Assembly (NCBI RefSeq): GCF_963678635.1
Contig: NC_087069.1
Coordinates: forward strand, 52,090,938-52,154,937
Reading direction: 5' to 3'
Length of the DNA stretch: 64,000 nt
Source of the DNA: Symsagittifera roscoffensis
Taxonomy: Eukaryota > Xenacoelomorpha > Acoela > Convolutidae
Shown: piece by piece, positions 1-11,900 of the stretch
How the letters are laid out: every line of letters begins with the position of its first letter
Numbering within the stretch: the first letter of the stretch is position 1
Notes under the pieces: generated by a model
Database searches by the model: none
What the model saw: the letters and a program-made list of their open reading frames with translations, nothing else
What the model was told of the DNA's origin: nothing
Position numbers and translations under genes: made by a program

Positions 1-918
1 GTAGAGTGGGACAAATGGAACCAGCAGCTGTTTCTTGGCATCATCGCCAAAGATGGTATGAATTTAAACAAACTTCTACGTAACCCCCCAGCTATTCGGA
101 AACCCCAAGAACCAGGCTATGAGCTCAATATAGAAGGGGAAACAGACAAACAAATACGCGATCGAAACCTACGCAACCAAGAAAAACGTGTAGCATGGGA
201 GAACCAATGTCAACATCTGGATAATCTTGGTCCCACCGTCGACGGCATACCGTGGGAGGAAGCCGATATCAAATGCAGAAGTTACATATACTTGTGTTTG
301 GGGACGGAGGGCCAAAGACGACTAACACAGTATTATCCAAACCTCAAAATTCAAGATACCTCCACCAGAGAGTTTTGGACACTCCTAACACGACTGTTTG
401 TTAAAGAACGCAACGTAACATTCGATCGGTACGAAGCGTTTACACGCAAACAGGGGAAAACGGAATCCCTGGAAGAATTCCACTGCGGACTTACGGAACT
501 TGTTGTAAAAGGAAATTTTAAATTCACGGCATGCAACGATGGAGGCCTCGAGTCCAAAATAGTCAGAGATCTATTTATGGCAAACATGTCAAACGACGAA
601 GTTCAAAAAGACCTTCTCGCCGAAACAAAAACGCCCGCACAAGCATTGGACTACCCAATAAAACGCAAAAAAGGCCTCGAGAACCAGGTCTATATTAGAA
701 AACAGGGAACTTCAAATAGTCATACCGGATTGTCAAATATAAAATCAGAACCGGTAAACTTCGTCCAAAAGCGGGGTGGATTTAGATCTCAACAGCGAGG
801 TGGACGCGGTAGAGGAGGACAAGCGTCAAGAAACTATCCAGAAAAAGCCGGACAAAAGAAAGATTGTTTCAAATGCGGCAATGCATATTCAGCAAATCAT
901 TTAGCACAATGTCCGTAA
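1..918 (+). pseudogene. gag: gag of Gypsy copy A1 (partial, broken)
   Basis: This is the capsid/nucleocapsid part of the retrotransposon polyprotein, open in frame from base 1 (codon 26 of the A2 protein). It keeps the capsid-like region and the basic Arg/Gly-rich stretch near 770-840. It also keeps the first zinc knuckle, whose spacing is CX2CX7HX3C rather than the usual CX2CX4HX4C. The roughly 17-nt deletion just before 916 makes the TAA at 916-918, removes the spacer to the second knuckle and throws protease-RT out of frame. A fused gag-pol as in A2 can therefore not be made. Confidence 0.88.
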
Positions 919-1021
919 CAAGTGCACCAAGAGGGGTCACTTCGCAAGACTTTGCAAATCTAGCGATGTAAACGCAATCCAAGAGGATAATCAACAACAA
1001 CAAGACCTTCAAGACACCGAT

Positions 1022-3004
1022 ATGACAGCCTACTTCAATTATCTACAAGCGGGTGACGTTATCCCGGGGTGGGAATTAATCCATCCGAATGATACATCCA
1101 CAAACTGGATAAATTTTGAACCAAGACGGGCAGAAGAACTACTTGACACAGATCTCAAAGGACATCTTATACGGGTGCGCTCGGAGAAAAACAACATCGT
1201 TTTTATTGCCGACACAGGATCACCAACATCGTTCGTAAACGAAAAAACAGCCAACCTCCTGGCTACAACAGTCAAATCAGCAGTAAGAACAAGAATGAGA
1301 GATGACGACGAAGCTAACAAAATGGTCTGCTACAATGGTTACAAAATCCCATCCCTTGGCAGAATAACCGCCCCAATCGAATCAGGAGGCTGGACAATCC
1401 ACACAGCGTCTTTCATTGTGGTGGACGACAGGCGAGCGAACATCTTGGGGCGAAATCTTCTCCCGCAAATTGGCATCCAGCTACACCAAGAAAGAAAACC
1501 AGCTGGTAAGTCAGTACTACAGGTTAGCAGTGTCGAAAATTCAGACACACAAATTGCAACGTGGGTCAGAACCACGTACCCGGGACTGTGTACACGAATC
1601 GGACGTTCAAAAAACCATATGGTCCATACACAATTTTTATCTGAATTCAAGGCCTTACAACAACGGGGGCGCCAAATTCCCATTCATATACAAGAGAAGG
1701 AGGAACATGAAATTAGATCATTAATCGACCAAGGCCAAATCACTCGACTTGAAAAATGCAATGACAACCAATTCATAAGCCCTATTGTGATCACTGTTAA
1801 GAAAGATGGATCCATTAAATTAGCCATGGACTCAAAACAAATAAATAAGTCGATCCATAAAAATAAGTACCAGATGCTAAATATTGACGTTCTGTTAGAC
1901 AATATAGCACAATCGGCACAGGAGGGTAAAAATAGGCCAGGTACGACTTATTTCTCAACAATAGATCTACGCTACGCGTACAGTCAACTGCCGTTAGACG
2001 AAACAACCCGTACGCAGTGTAACTTCTGCATAATTGGGGGAAAGGCAATGGGAACATATCAGTTACAAACTGGCTTCTACGGGCTAATGGATATGCCCGC
2101 AGGATTTCAGAAAGCCATCGACCTAACCCTCAACAATGAGAAAGACACTTTCGCATTTCTAGATGATATTTTAATAATATCACATGGCACAAAAGAGCAA
2201 CATATTGAAAACTTGACCAAAATTTTGAACAAATTAAATACGGAAAACATAGCTATTTCAATCGATAAGTGTAAATTCGGTTGTAGGGAAGTAGAATGGT
2301 TGGGATTTATCATAAACGAACACGGCACCACACCTATGCATAAGAAGACGGACGCGATAATAAATCTACCTTATCCAAAAACATTCAAACAATTGAAAAG
2401 TTTCATGGGCTCTGTTCATCATCTAAACAAGTTCATTCCAAATTTAGCTCAATTATGCAATCCCCTAAGACCACTATTGTCTACAGCAAAAAAATTTAAT
2501 TTCCATTGGAGTGAAGAAAACGGGAAAGCATTCAAAAATATCCTGAATGCCGTAAAGAATATTACGGAAAACAGACACTTCGTAAGTGACAGAGACATTC
2601 GTATTGTTTGTGACGCCAGCCGCGAAGGAATAGGCGCGGCCCCTGAACAAAACACACCGGATGGTTGGGCCACCATTGCATATGCATCAAGGTTTCTGAA
2701 TTCATGCGAACAGAAATACTCGGTAAACGAACTCGAACTTTTAGCCGCAGTGTGGGCCATTGAGCACTTCAAGTATTATCTATACGGTAGACGTTTTACC
2801 TTAATAACAGACCATCAAGCACTAGTTGGTGCCTTAAAGAGTAATAGGGGCAATAAAACCTATCAAAGTAGGTTAACTAGATGGATTGATCGACTCATTC
2901 CATTCGATTTCGATATACACCACCTGGCTGGTAGTAAAATGGGTCTTATTGACTACATCTCCGGCGTACTGGGACGAAAACTTCGTAGTAGCATTAATCG
3001 ATGA
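1022..3004 (+). pseudogene. pol: protease-RT-RNase H of Gypsy copy A1
   Basis: The open frame holds, in order: an aspartic protease with a DTG motif (near 1212) and an ILGRN flap-like motif (near 1441); a reverse transcriptase with FSTIDLRYAYSQL (near 1950) and the FLDD active site (near 2156); and an RNase H domain with VCDAS (near 2607), NELELLAAVWAIEHFKYYL and TDHQAL. The codon that is TGA in A2 is GGA here, so RNase H reads through. The frame is lost at 3002-3004 after the 29-nt deletion near 2959. The integrase is absent because the copy ends. Confidence 0.9.
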
Positions 3005-3278
3005 TTTCGTGAAATGCGTAGAATTCCAAGATAGCAGTAGTATTAACTCCGTTTTGAATAATGTCAAAACGATTAATTATCTAGGCACCAAAAAGCTCGA
3101 CCGGAACGAAAATTTCACACGTTCAAATTCGGTTGAAACACAAACTGCATTCCCTCTTCGTAGTCAATTGCTTAAACCAAGTCGCTCTCCATTTAAATCA
3201 ATTTTGGTTCATCCAAATTTCAAAACACATTCAACCATGAATAGACAACTGCAACAAGGCTTGTCATTACCCCCTTTT

Positions 3279-4972
3279 CTATGCAAAATCAGGTATAAAA
3301 AATGCAGATTAAAATAACTGATAACACAGAAAGTGTGAGGAATATCTTCTCACTTATTTTACTTCAAAATCAGACATTTTCAGGGTTTTTGTATCTCGCT
3401 TTAGAGCCAAAATCAGAGATAAGCTATGGCAAAACCGAATCATCAGAGAAACATTAGGAAATTTTTCCCAAAGTTCGAAATCAACCTAGAAATAAGAACA
3501 TGTATAAAGCGTATCGGCCCATCAGTTTGCCACTTAAGCTACTGTACGACTGATTTTCAAAAAATAACAGTTAAAATTATCCATGAAAACTTAGTTGCTT
3601 TTGAAATAATTTTTTTTTCAGTTTGTGTACCCACGCTGAAAACTCTTTGTTATTTTCAGGCATAAAATTTGGTAAGAAATTGAGACATCTTACTTGTGTG
3701 ATTATAATAGACTGACTCATAAAGTTTGTGCAAAATTTTATGATAATAAAAAAACAAAAACAGCTAATACTTCGTAGCAATTTTTTGGCGACAAATGACA
3801 CGGAAGTACCACAACAAAACACTCGTGAACGGTTTATATTTTGTTCCTATCAAAGACAAAAATAGGACATGATTTGTACGTTTTTGAACAAGAAAATAAT
3901 TGTAGAATATTTATTCTTTTAGATAGTCAACATTTTCATGCTACCTTTTTTGAATGTCCACTCACAATTTTTTCACATACGTCAAAAGTTTGAACTTTAA
4001 CTCGAACCTGAACTTGAACATGAACTCGTAAATTTGAAAAAATGTTGATAATTAATTTCCCCAGATATTTGAATTACTTCATATTAGACTACTTCCGTAC
4101 AAATTTCCATTAAAAATTGACATTTCATATTAGTCTCAAACTCAACAAAATTTTAATTTTGTTATCAGCGCATCATAAGAAGATGGTATTCAGTTTTATT
4201 TCAAAATCATTCTTGACAACATTGCTTTAGTTTGAGGCAAATATAGCAATTTCGGCAACCAAAAGAAAAATTTTCTTCGTTAGACATCCTGATTGAATTT
4301 ATCATGCCAATTGAGTGCAGCATTGGGCCTAAAACAGACGCACGAGGTACTTTACGATAAATCGAAAGTTCGATTGGCTTTTTCCTTGTTTTATCAAAAC
4401 TGTTTCAATTAGACTAACTCAAGTTTAGAAACGCGTTTAATTTCACCGAAAAAAAACTGTTTTTTTAAATGTTAAATAAAGTTTGTGATAAAAGTAGATG
4501 TTTAAGGTTTTTTACCATCCCCCCCCTAAAAAAACCGGAGGCTTTTTTTTATCTTCAACTGATTTGGAAGTTTTCTGATTCAAATTTTTATGGTTAGAAT
4601 TGAATTTCGGAAAGGTTTGAATTGGTTTTCGTTCAAAACTCTAGGATTGTTTGTCAACTTTTTGAAGAGACTGTTCGAAGATGATACAAAATCTATTGAG
4701 CAAATTTTTTTTGAGTGTGTATAGGAGTTTTATAACTTTAAAGAGATCTGGAAAGAAGCCAACAGACAAACAGCTATTGAGAAAACTAATTGAAAGTTAG
4801 TTGAAGCAAGCTTCCAAGCTTAGTGTTTTACTCATAATTACTTAATTTCCGTTCATGAACACACCATAACTATCATTTGAGCTCTTAAAACTTTTAATCC
4901 CTTTCCAAGGACACAGTTTTTATATTGAAAACAGCTGCCGAAAATTAAATGATTCGAGGATCAAAGTTGACT
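3279..4972. other. Non-coding AT-rich spacer between A1 and A2
   Basis: No convincing gene is seen. The stretch is rich in A/T homopolymers and holds only short open frames of random composition. It separates the truncated end of A1 from the target site of A2. No LTR remnant for A1 is recognisable. Confidence 0.6.
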
Positions 4973-4977
4973 CTAGG
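4973..4977. repeat. Target site duplication CTAGG, left
   Basis: The five bases next to the 5' LTR of A2 are repeated exactly at 12253-12257 after the 3' LTR. Confidence 0.85.
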
Positions 4978-5326
4978 TGTTATCCATACGGATATCATAG
5001 CAAAACATCCCTTTATAAACAATGTACAATTAGGTGCTAAAACTACCAGTTGGTAATGTTTACATATTATAAACCTAACTGATTACATAATACATATAGA
5101 AGTCTGAGGATTAAATGAGTATCTATCTATACCTAACAACATATGTACTAGTTATTATGAAACGCTGTATCTCAAATGATTCGATGTCAGCGTCAACCAG
5201 ACTTAAACATAGACAGATGAATTTAAGTTGTGATCTTAATGTTTCTATTTCTTATTTCTCAGTCAGCGCTCAGCATAGACTTTGATCAACTAACTTATAC
5301 CTCACCTAACGGCTGAGGTTATAACA
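4978..5326 (+). repeat. 5' LTR of A2
   Basis: The LTR is 349 bp, TGTTAT...ATAACA. Its last base is the A of the gag ATG. It differs from the 3' LTR at roughly 10 sites (about 3%), so the insertion is not very young. Confidence 0.95.
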
Positions 5327-8046
5327 TGGCGCAGCCAGCACTCACAAAGAATCCATTGGGGATTACATCATTTTGGCAGAAAGCGTCCGCGGAACAACCG
5401 GTAGAGTGGGACAAATGGAACCAGCAGCTGTTTCTTGGCATCATCGCCAAAGATGGTATGAATTTGAACAAACTTCTACGTAACCCCCCAGCTATTCGGA
5501 AACCCCAAGAACCAGGCTATGAGCTCAATATAGAAGGGGAAACAGACAAACAAATACGCGATCGAAACCTACGCAACCAAGAAAAACGTGTAGCATGGGA
5601 GAACCAATGTCAACATCTGGATAATCTTGGTCCCACCGTCGACGGCATACCGTGGGAGGAAGCTGATATCAAATGCAGAAGTTACATATACTTGTGTTTG
5701 GGGACGGAGGGCCAAAGACGACTAACACAGTATTATCCAAACCTCAAAATTCAAGATACCTCCACCAGAGAGTTTTGGACACTCCTAACACGACTGTTTG
5801 TTAAAGAACGCAACGTAACATTCGATCGGTACGAAGCGTTTACACGCAAACAGGGGAAAACGGAATCCCTGGAAGAATTCCACTGCGGACTTACGGAACT
5901 TGTTGTAAAAGGAAATTTTAAATTCACGGCATGCAACGATGGAGGCCTCGAGTCCAAAATAGTCAGAGATCTATTTATGGCAAACATGTCAAACGACGAA
6001 GTTCAAAAAGACTTTCTCGCCGAAACAAAAACGCCCGCACAAGCATTGGACTACCCAATAAAACGCGAAAAAGGCCTCGAGAACCAGGTCTATATTAGAA
6101 AACAGGGAACTTCAAATAGTCATACCGGATTGTCAAATATAAAATCAGAACCGGTAAACTTCGTCCAAAAGCGGGGTGGATTTAGATCTCAACAGCGAGG
6201 TGGACGCGGTAGAGGAGGACAAGCGTCAAGAAACTATCCAGAAAAAGCCGGACAAAAGAAAGATTGTTTCAAATGCGGCAATGCATATTCAGCAAATCAT
6301 TTAGCACAATGTCCGGCGCGTGACAAAATTTGTAACAAGTGCACCAAGAGGGGTCATTTCGCAAGACTTTGCAAATCTAGCGATGTAAACGCAATCCAAG
6401 AGGATAATCAACAACAACAAGACCTTCAAGACACCGATATGACAGCCTACTTCAATTATCTACAAGCGGGTGACGTTATCCCGGGGTGGGAATTAATCCA
6501 TCCGGATGATACATCCACAAACTGGATAAATTTTGAACCAAGACGGGCAGAAGAACTACTTGACACAGATCTCAAAGGACATCTTATACGGGTGCGCTCG
6601 GAGAAAAACAACATAGTTTTTATTGCCGACACAGGATCACCAACATCGTTCGTAAACGAAAAAACAGCCAACCTCCTGGCTACAACAGTCAAATCAGCAG
6701 TAAGAACAAGAATGAGAGATGACGACGAAGCTAACAAAATGGTCTGCTACAATGGTTACAAAATCCCATCCCTTGGCAGAATAACCGCCCCAATCGAATC
6801 AGGAGGTTGGACAATCCACACAGCGTCTTTCATTGTGGTGGACGACAGGCGAGCGAACATCTTGGGGCGAAATCTTCTCCCGCAAATTGGCATCCAGCTA
6901 CACCAAGAAAGAAAACCAGCTGGTAAGTCAGTACTACAGGTTAACAGTGTCGAAAATTCAGACACACCAATTGCAACGTGGGTCAGAACCACGTACCCGG
7001 GACTGTGTACACGAATCGGACGTTCAAAAAACCATATGGTCCATACACAATTTTTATCTGAATTCAAGGCCTTACAACGACGGGGGCGCCGAATTCCCAT
7101 TCATATACAAGAGAAGGTGGAACATGAAATTAGATCATTAATCGACCAAGGCCAAATCATTCGACTTGAAAAATGCAATGACAACCAATTCATAAGCCCT
7201 ATTGTGATCACTGTTAAGAAAGATGGATCCATTAAATTAGCCATGGACTCAAAACAAATAAATAAGTCGATCCATAAAAATAAGTACCAGATGCTAAATA
7301 TTGACGTTCTGTTAGACAATATAGCACAACCGGCACAGGAGGGTACAAATAGGCCAGGTACGACTTATTTCTCAACAATAGATCTACGCTACGCGTACAG
7401 TCAACTGCCGTTAGACGAAACAACCCGTACGCAGTGTAACTTCAGCATAATTGGGGGAAAGGCAACGGGAACATATCAGTTACAAACTGGCTTCTACGGG
7501 CTAATGGATATGCCCGCAGAATTTCAGAAAGCCATCGACCTAACCCTCAACAATGAGAAAGACACTTTCGCATTTCTAGATGATATTTTAATAATATCAC
7601 ATGGCACAAAAGAGCAACATATTGAAAAATTGACCAAAATTTTGAACAAATTAAATACGGAAAACATGGCTATTTCAATCGATAAGTGTAAATTCGGTTG
7701 TAGGGAAGTAGAATGGTTGGGATTTATCATAAACGAACACGGCACCACACCTATGCATAAGAAGACGGACGCGATAATAAATCTACCTTATCCAAAAACA
7801 TTCAAACAATTGAAAAGTTTCATGGGCTCTGTTCATCATCTAAACAAGTTCATTCCAAATTTAGCTCAATTATGCAATCCCCTAAGACCACTATTGTCTA
7901 CAGCAAACAAATTTAATTTCCATTGGAGTGAAGAAAACGGGAAAGCATTCAAAAATATCCTGAATGCCGTAAAGAATATTACGGAAAGCAGACACTTCGT
8001 AAGTGACAGAGACACTCGTATTGTTTGTGACGCCAGCCGCGAATGA
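5326..8046 (+). pseudogene. gag-pol: gag-protease-RT polyprotein of A2, stopped in RNase H
   Basis: A single 906-codon frame starts at an ATG whose A is the last LTR base. Visible parts: capsid-like gag; a basic RGGRGRGG stretch; two zinc knuckles (residue 314, CX2CX7HX3C, and residue 336, canonical CX2CX4HX4C); an aspartic protease (D435 in DTGSPTSF); RT with FLDD (D752); and the start of RNase H (D902 in VCDAS). Gag and pol are fused in one frame with no visible frameshift signal. The TGA at 8044-8046 is GGA in copy A1, so it is a point nonsense mutation. The same frame stays open afterwards to 8586. Confidence 0.93.
5327..5336 (+). promoter_or_regulatory. Primer binding site of A2 (TGGCGCAGCC)
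   Basis: It starts immediately after the LTR with TGG, the complement of a tRNA CCA end. TGGCGCAG fits the 3' end of serine tRNAs, whose acceptor starts GCAG with a G discriminator. The assignment to tRNA-Ser is inferred from general knowledge of tRNA-Ser and of Ser-primed Gypsy elements. Confidence 0.7.
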
Positions 8047-8586
8047 ATAGGCGCGGCCCTTGAACAAAACACACCGGATGGTTGGGCCACCATTGCATAT
8101 GCATCAAGGTTTCTGAATTCATGCGAACAGAAATACTCGGTAAACGAACTCGAACTTTTGGCCGCAGTGTGGGCCATTGAGCACTTCAAGTATTATCTAT
8201 ACGGTAGACGTTTTACCTTAATAACAGACCATCAAGCACTAGTTGGTGCCTTAAAGAGTAATAGGGGCAATAAAACCTATCAAAGTAGGTTAACTAGATG
8301 GATTGATCGACTCATTCCATTCGATTTCGATATACACCACCTGGCTGGTAGTAAAATGGGTCTTATTGACTACATCTTGCGACACCCGGTCGGAAAACCA
8401 CAACCTCCGGCGTACTGGGACGAAAACTTCGTAGTAGCATTAATCGACGATTTCGTGAAATGCGTAGAATTCCAAGATAGCAGTAGTATTAACTCCGTTT
8501 TGAATAAGGTCAAAACGATTAATTATCTCGACCGGCACCAAAAAGCTCGACCGGAACGAAAATTTCACACGTTCAAATTCGGTTGA
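8047..8586 (+). pseudogene. pol: RNase H continuation of A2 pol
   Basis: This continues the 5326 frame after the stop. It holds the rest of RNase H (NELELLAAVWAIEHFKYYL, TDHQALVGALKS, a region near 8330 with HHLAGSKMGLID) and the start of the RNase H-integrase linker. The conserved linker reading leaves this frame shortly before 8586. Sequence that matches the element's style continues in the next frame to about 8908, so a frameshift lies near 8530-8590. Confidence 0.85.
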
Positions 8587-8908
8587 AACACAAACTGCAT
8601 TCACTATTCGTAGTCAATTGCTTAAATCAAGTCGCTCTCCATTTAAATCAATTTTGGTTCATCCAAATTTCAAAACACATTCAACCATGAATAGACAACT
8701 GCAACATGGCTTGTCATTACCCCCTTTTTATCGAATAACGAGAAAATCCCACAACTCAGCTCAAACTCAACTTACTTTTTCTCCCATCAGTTACGCATCT
8801 TTTAATGCACTTCTATCAAAACCACCACCGCCAGAACTAACATTCAGTGATGTAACACACCAGGCAGGTCATACCCTCGAAAGAAAGCTTTACCTTCAAC
8901 AGAATTGA
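8587..8908 (+). pseudogene. Linker between RNase H and integrase of A2 (shifted frame)
   Basis: The stretch is hydrophilic, rich in Ser, Pro and Gln, and open in the frame +2 relative to gag. It has no known domain. The integrase frame is open from 8856, so a second frame change lies in the overlap 8856-8908. Confidence 0.6.
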
Positions 8909-11900
8909 AAATGAAAAAGTCGATGCAATTTGCCAGACACTGGAATTAAAACAATCGCAGGATACAGAATGCCAAACTCAAACCGGAAACACCCAATCAA
9001 CAAAACAGGACACGGAATGCCAAACAATCGCCACCATAGAAGAAGAAGACACCCCATTGTTCCGGAAAAACTTACGGAAAGTAATGGACGTAAACTTCCT
9101 AGCAGCCGCTACCAAACGAGATAGAAATTTATCACCGCTCCTAACTATGGTTAAGCAGCAGAAATGGGACTCGGTCAAGAGCTGCTACGGCCCTTACTTC
9201 TATATTGTAAGACATCGCCTGTCAGTCAGGGATAATATTCTTCTCTACGACGACCGCGTCGTCATACCAAAGCAGCTAAGACCCACACTGATGGATGCAT
9301 TACACCTCACACACCCAGGACAAGGGGGAATGCTAGAAGCGGCAAAACATGTGTGGTACCCGTACTTACATCGAGACATTGTGGCAACTGCCCAAAACTG
9401 CAAAAACTGCCGGGAAAAGGGTAAGAACTTTAAAGTTATCTCGGGTAAACAACACTACACAACATTGGACGCGGTGGTAGAACCGAATGAAGAAATCCAA
9501 TTGGATTTTGCAGGACCCTTACCGGATGAAAACGATAAGGAAGTTTACATATTGGTGGGTGTCGATCGTTTCTCACGTTTCCCGTACGCAAAAATTGTTA
9601 CCAATAGCAAAGCGGATACAATCATCCGTTTTATGCAAAACCACATAGTCAACCAAGGCGTACCCCCTGCAATCAGATGTGATCAAGCACAAGGCTTCAG
9701 AGCCAAAAAGTTCTTCATTTATTGTAAAACTCATAATATAAAACTGATTTTCGCACCGGTGGACGACCATAGAGCTATAGGTATGGTCGAAAGGCTCATA
9801 CGAACATTAAAATTGCGATTAGCAATTATGAAAATTGATAAATCAAATCGTCCGTATAAATTAGCATCAGACGTGGCTGAATTAACAAAAAAATTCCGTA
9901 TTACACCTAACACATCTACAAAAGTTACACCTTTTGAATTTCACTATGGTAGAAAAGCTAATACACCCCTAAGTAATCTAAGCACGTCGCCTAAATTGTC
10001 ATATCTTTCGTGGGAAAATACGAAACTGCCATGTTTAGACGAAAAAGTACTATCAAAACAAGCGCTGTCGGCGGAAACAATGTGGGACAGAGAAGTAAAC
10101 AGTGAAGATGAACTGGACCTAAAATTCAAGCAGAAGCCCACACCAGATAATCAATACGTGCCCGAACCAACTTTCAACCCAGCTCCACCAGCACAAATCA
10201 ACACGGAACAAAACGAGACCGAGGCTAATCAACGCACAAACACCAACTCAGGAAAACGTCGAGCACACAACCAACCGGATGCAGTCACACACACGGATGC
10301 AGTAACACTAGACAGTAGCGATGAGGAGTTCGACAGGAGACTACTCCAAAAATTCCCAATAGGTGCGCATCTACCTTTATCAAATAAACCTTATGAAACC
10401 AGATCACTCCAGGAATCTTTTCTAAAAGAAAAATCTAACGACTTTGAAAATTTAAGGACACGTAACCCCATAAGACTCTTAACACGACAAGAAAAAGAAA
10501 ATTTACGAAGAGCACCGTTAGTATTCCTGAAGGATCGTTTTAAAGGTCCAGCACATACAATAAATCCTAAAACAGGACTACGCCTTGAACAAGTCGCTAG
10601 GAAAACGGGGACAATTGCCAGGAAAACTAAAAATCCGGGAACATTTGGGGCACAATTTAAAATTATTGAAAATGGCGCAATAATGAATTACTCTCCACAT
10701 ACTGCGTGGATAGGGGAAGACGGAAAGCAACCTAGGGTAATTAGGCACGACGGTCTCGCATTCATACCAGATCCAAGGGTCTATGGAAAATGTAGACCAG
10801 CGGCACTAAAGGACTTTGTCGCTTATAAACACCTACCAAGAGCTAAACCGCGTAATTTAGGAAAAAAGACACCTAGCATGGGGGCGCAAGGAGGAACAGC
10901 AGAAAAATCGGCAACAAGTCCAAAAAAGCCACCACCAAAATCAACACAAGAAATAATACAACAGACGTTGAATCGACAAGCTCTAGGTCCACAAAAACTG
11001 TTATCAACATTTGCATCGAAAAACCAGAAGAATGCCCGGGACAGAAGCAAACCAAACACGCAACGCCTCCCGGCAAAATCAGTACCACAGAGAACAATCA
11101 TCCCCAAGAAAAAAGCAAAAGCCGACCCCGCAACGATCCAATTCGACTGTGACACATCGGTTTCACTCTCATCGGATACCGAGCTCGACAATAAAACCCC
11201 ATCACCGAGTAAACAACCTGCAGCCAAAAGAATTGATCTAAAGGCCACACCGGAAACAAACTCACCGGAAATTCGGCGATCAACAAGATCAAGAAAGAGC
11301 ATTCTAGCAGGAAAATTCGGAAACGCCATCCCAATTGGACACATCTCGATCAACACAGAAACATCAGTCACGGTAGCAACCATCGAGTACCCAAACACAG
11401 AGGATATTACAACAAAGGAATCGAGCACCTCCAATCTGATTGACAAATGCGACAACAAACAAACCACGAGAAACGAAGAGGTCACGGCATACCTATCACC
11501 ATCGTTGGCAATATCCGAAGAAATAGTATGTACAGAAGTCCACATGAGTAGTGATACGCCTGAAAACGCCCGAGAAACGACCAAAACCGATACACCACCA
11601 AGAACCACAAGCTCGCGTCACATCCTGGACAAGCCAAAGATCACAGAGGACTCCTTCAGTAAAGACTTTGAGGACGCTATGAATTTCCTGCAATCGATCA
11701 GTCCAATTAGAGGAAATTCGATGACTTTTCAGAGAGAAAAAGAAGGAGAAAATCAGAAGTCCACAAAAACAAAGTCACCAGACGTATCTAAAATAGATAA
11801 CCAACAATCAGCTGAGGCGCGAGGAAGAGCTAACGACAATTTGCAGGCGGAGGATCTAGAACAATCTCAAATTGAAAAACTCAATTTCTCAAAAGGAGGG

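Larger units (their letters stand above)
1..3278 (+). mobile_element. Gypsy family A, copy A1, LTR-less fragment
   Basis: This is a partial copy of the element that lies complete at 4978-12252. Base 1 corresponds to base 5401 of A2. The match runs to about 3278 (A2 8728), inside pol, and then stops abruptly at a C/T-rich run. Identity to A2 is about 99% by eye. A1 differs by deletions of about 17 nt near 916, 29 nt near 2959 and 4 nt near 3083. No integrase, PPT or 3' LTR follows, so the copy is truncated at its 3' end. Its 5' end lies outside the window. Confidence 0.93.

Noticed and set aside
3426-3665. 79-residue plus-strand frame after A1
   Set aside because: Random composition, not in A2, and no domain.
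10823-11608. 261-residue minus-strand frame with hydrophobic stretches (possible envelope protein)
   Set aside because: It is the antisense of the low-complexity integrase tail of A2. Its hydrophobicity results from reading Lys/Thr/Pro codons backwards.
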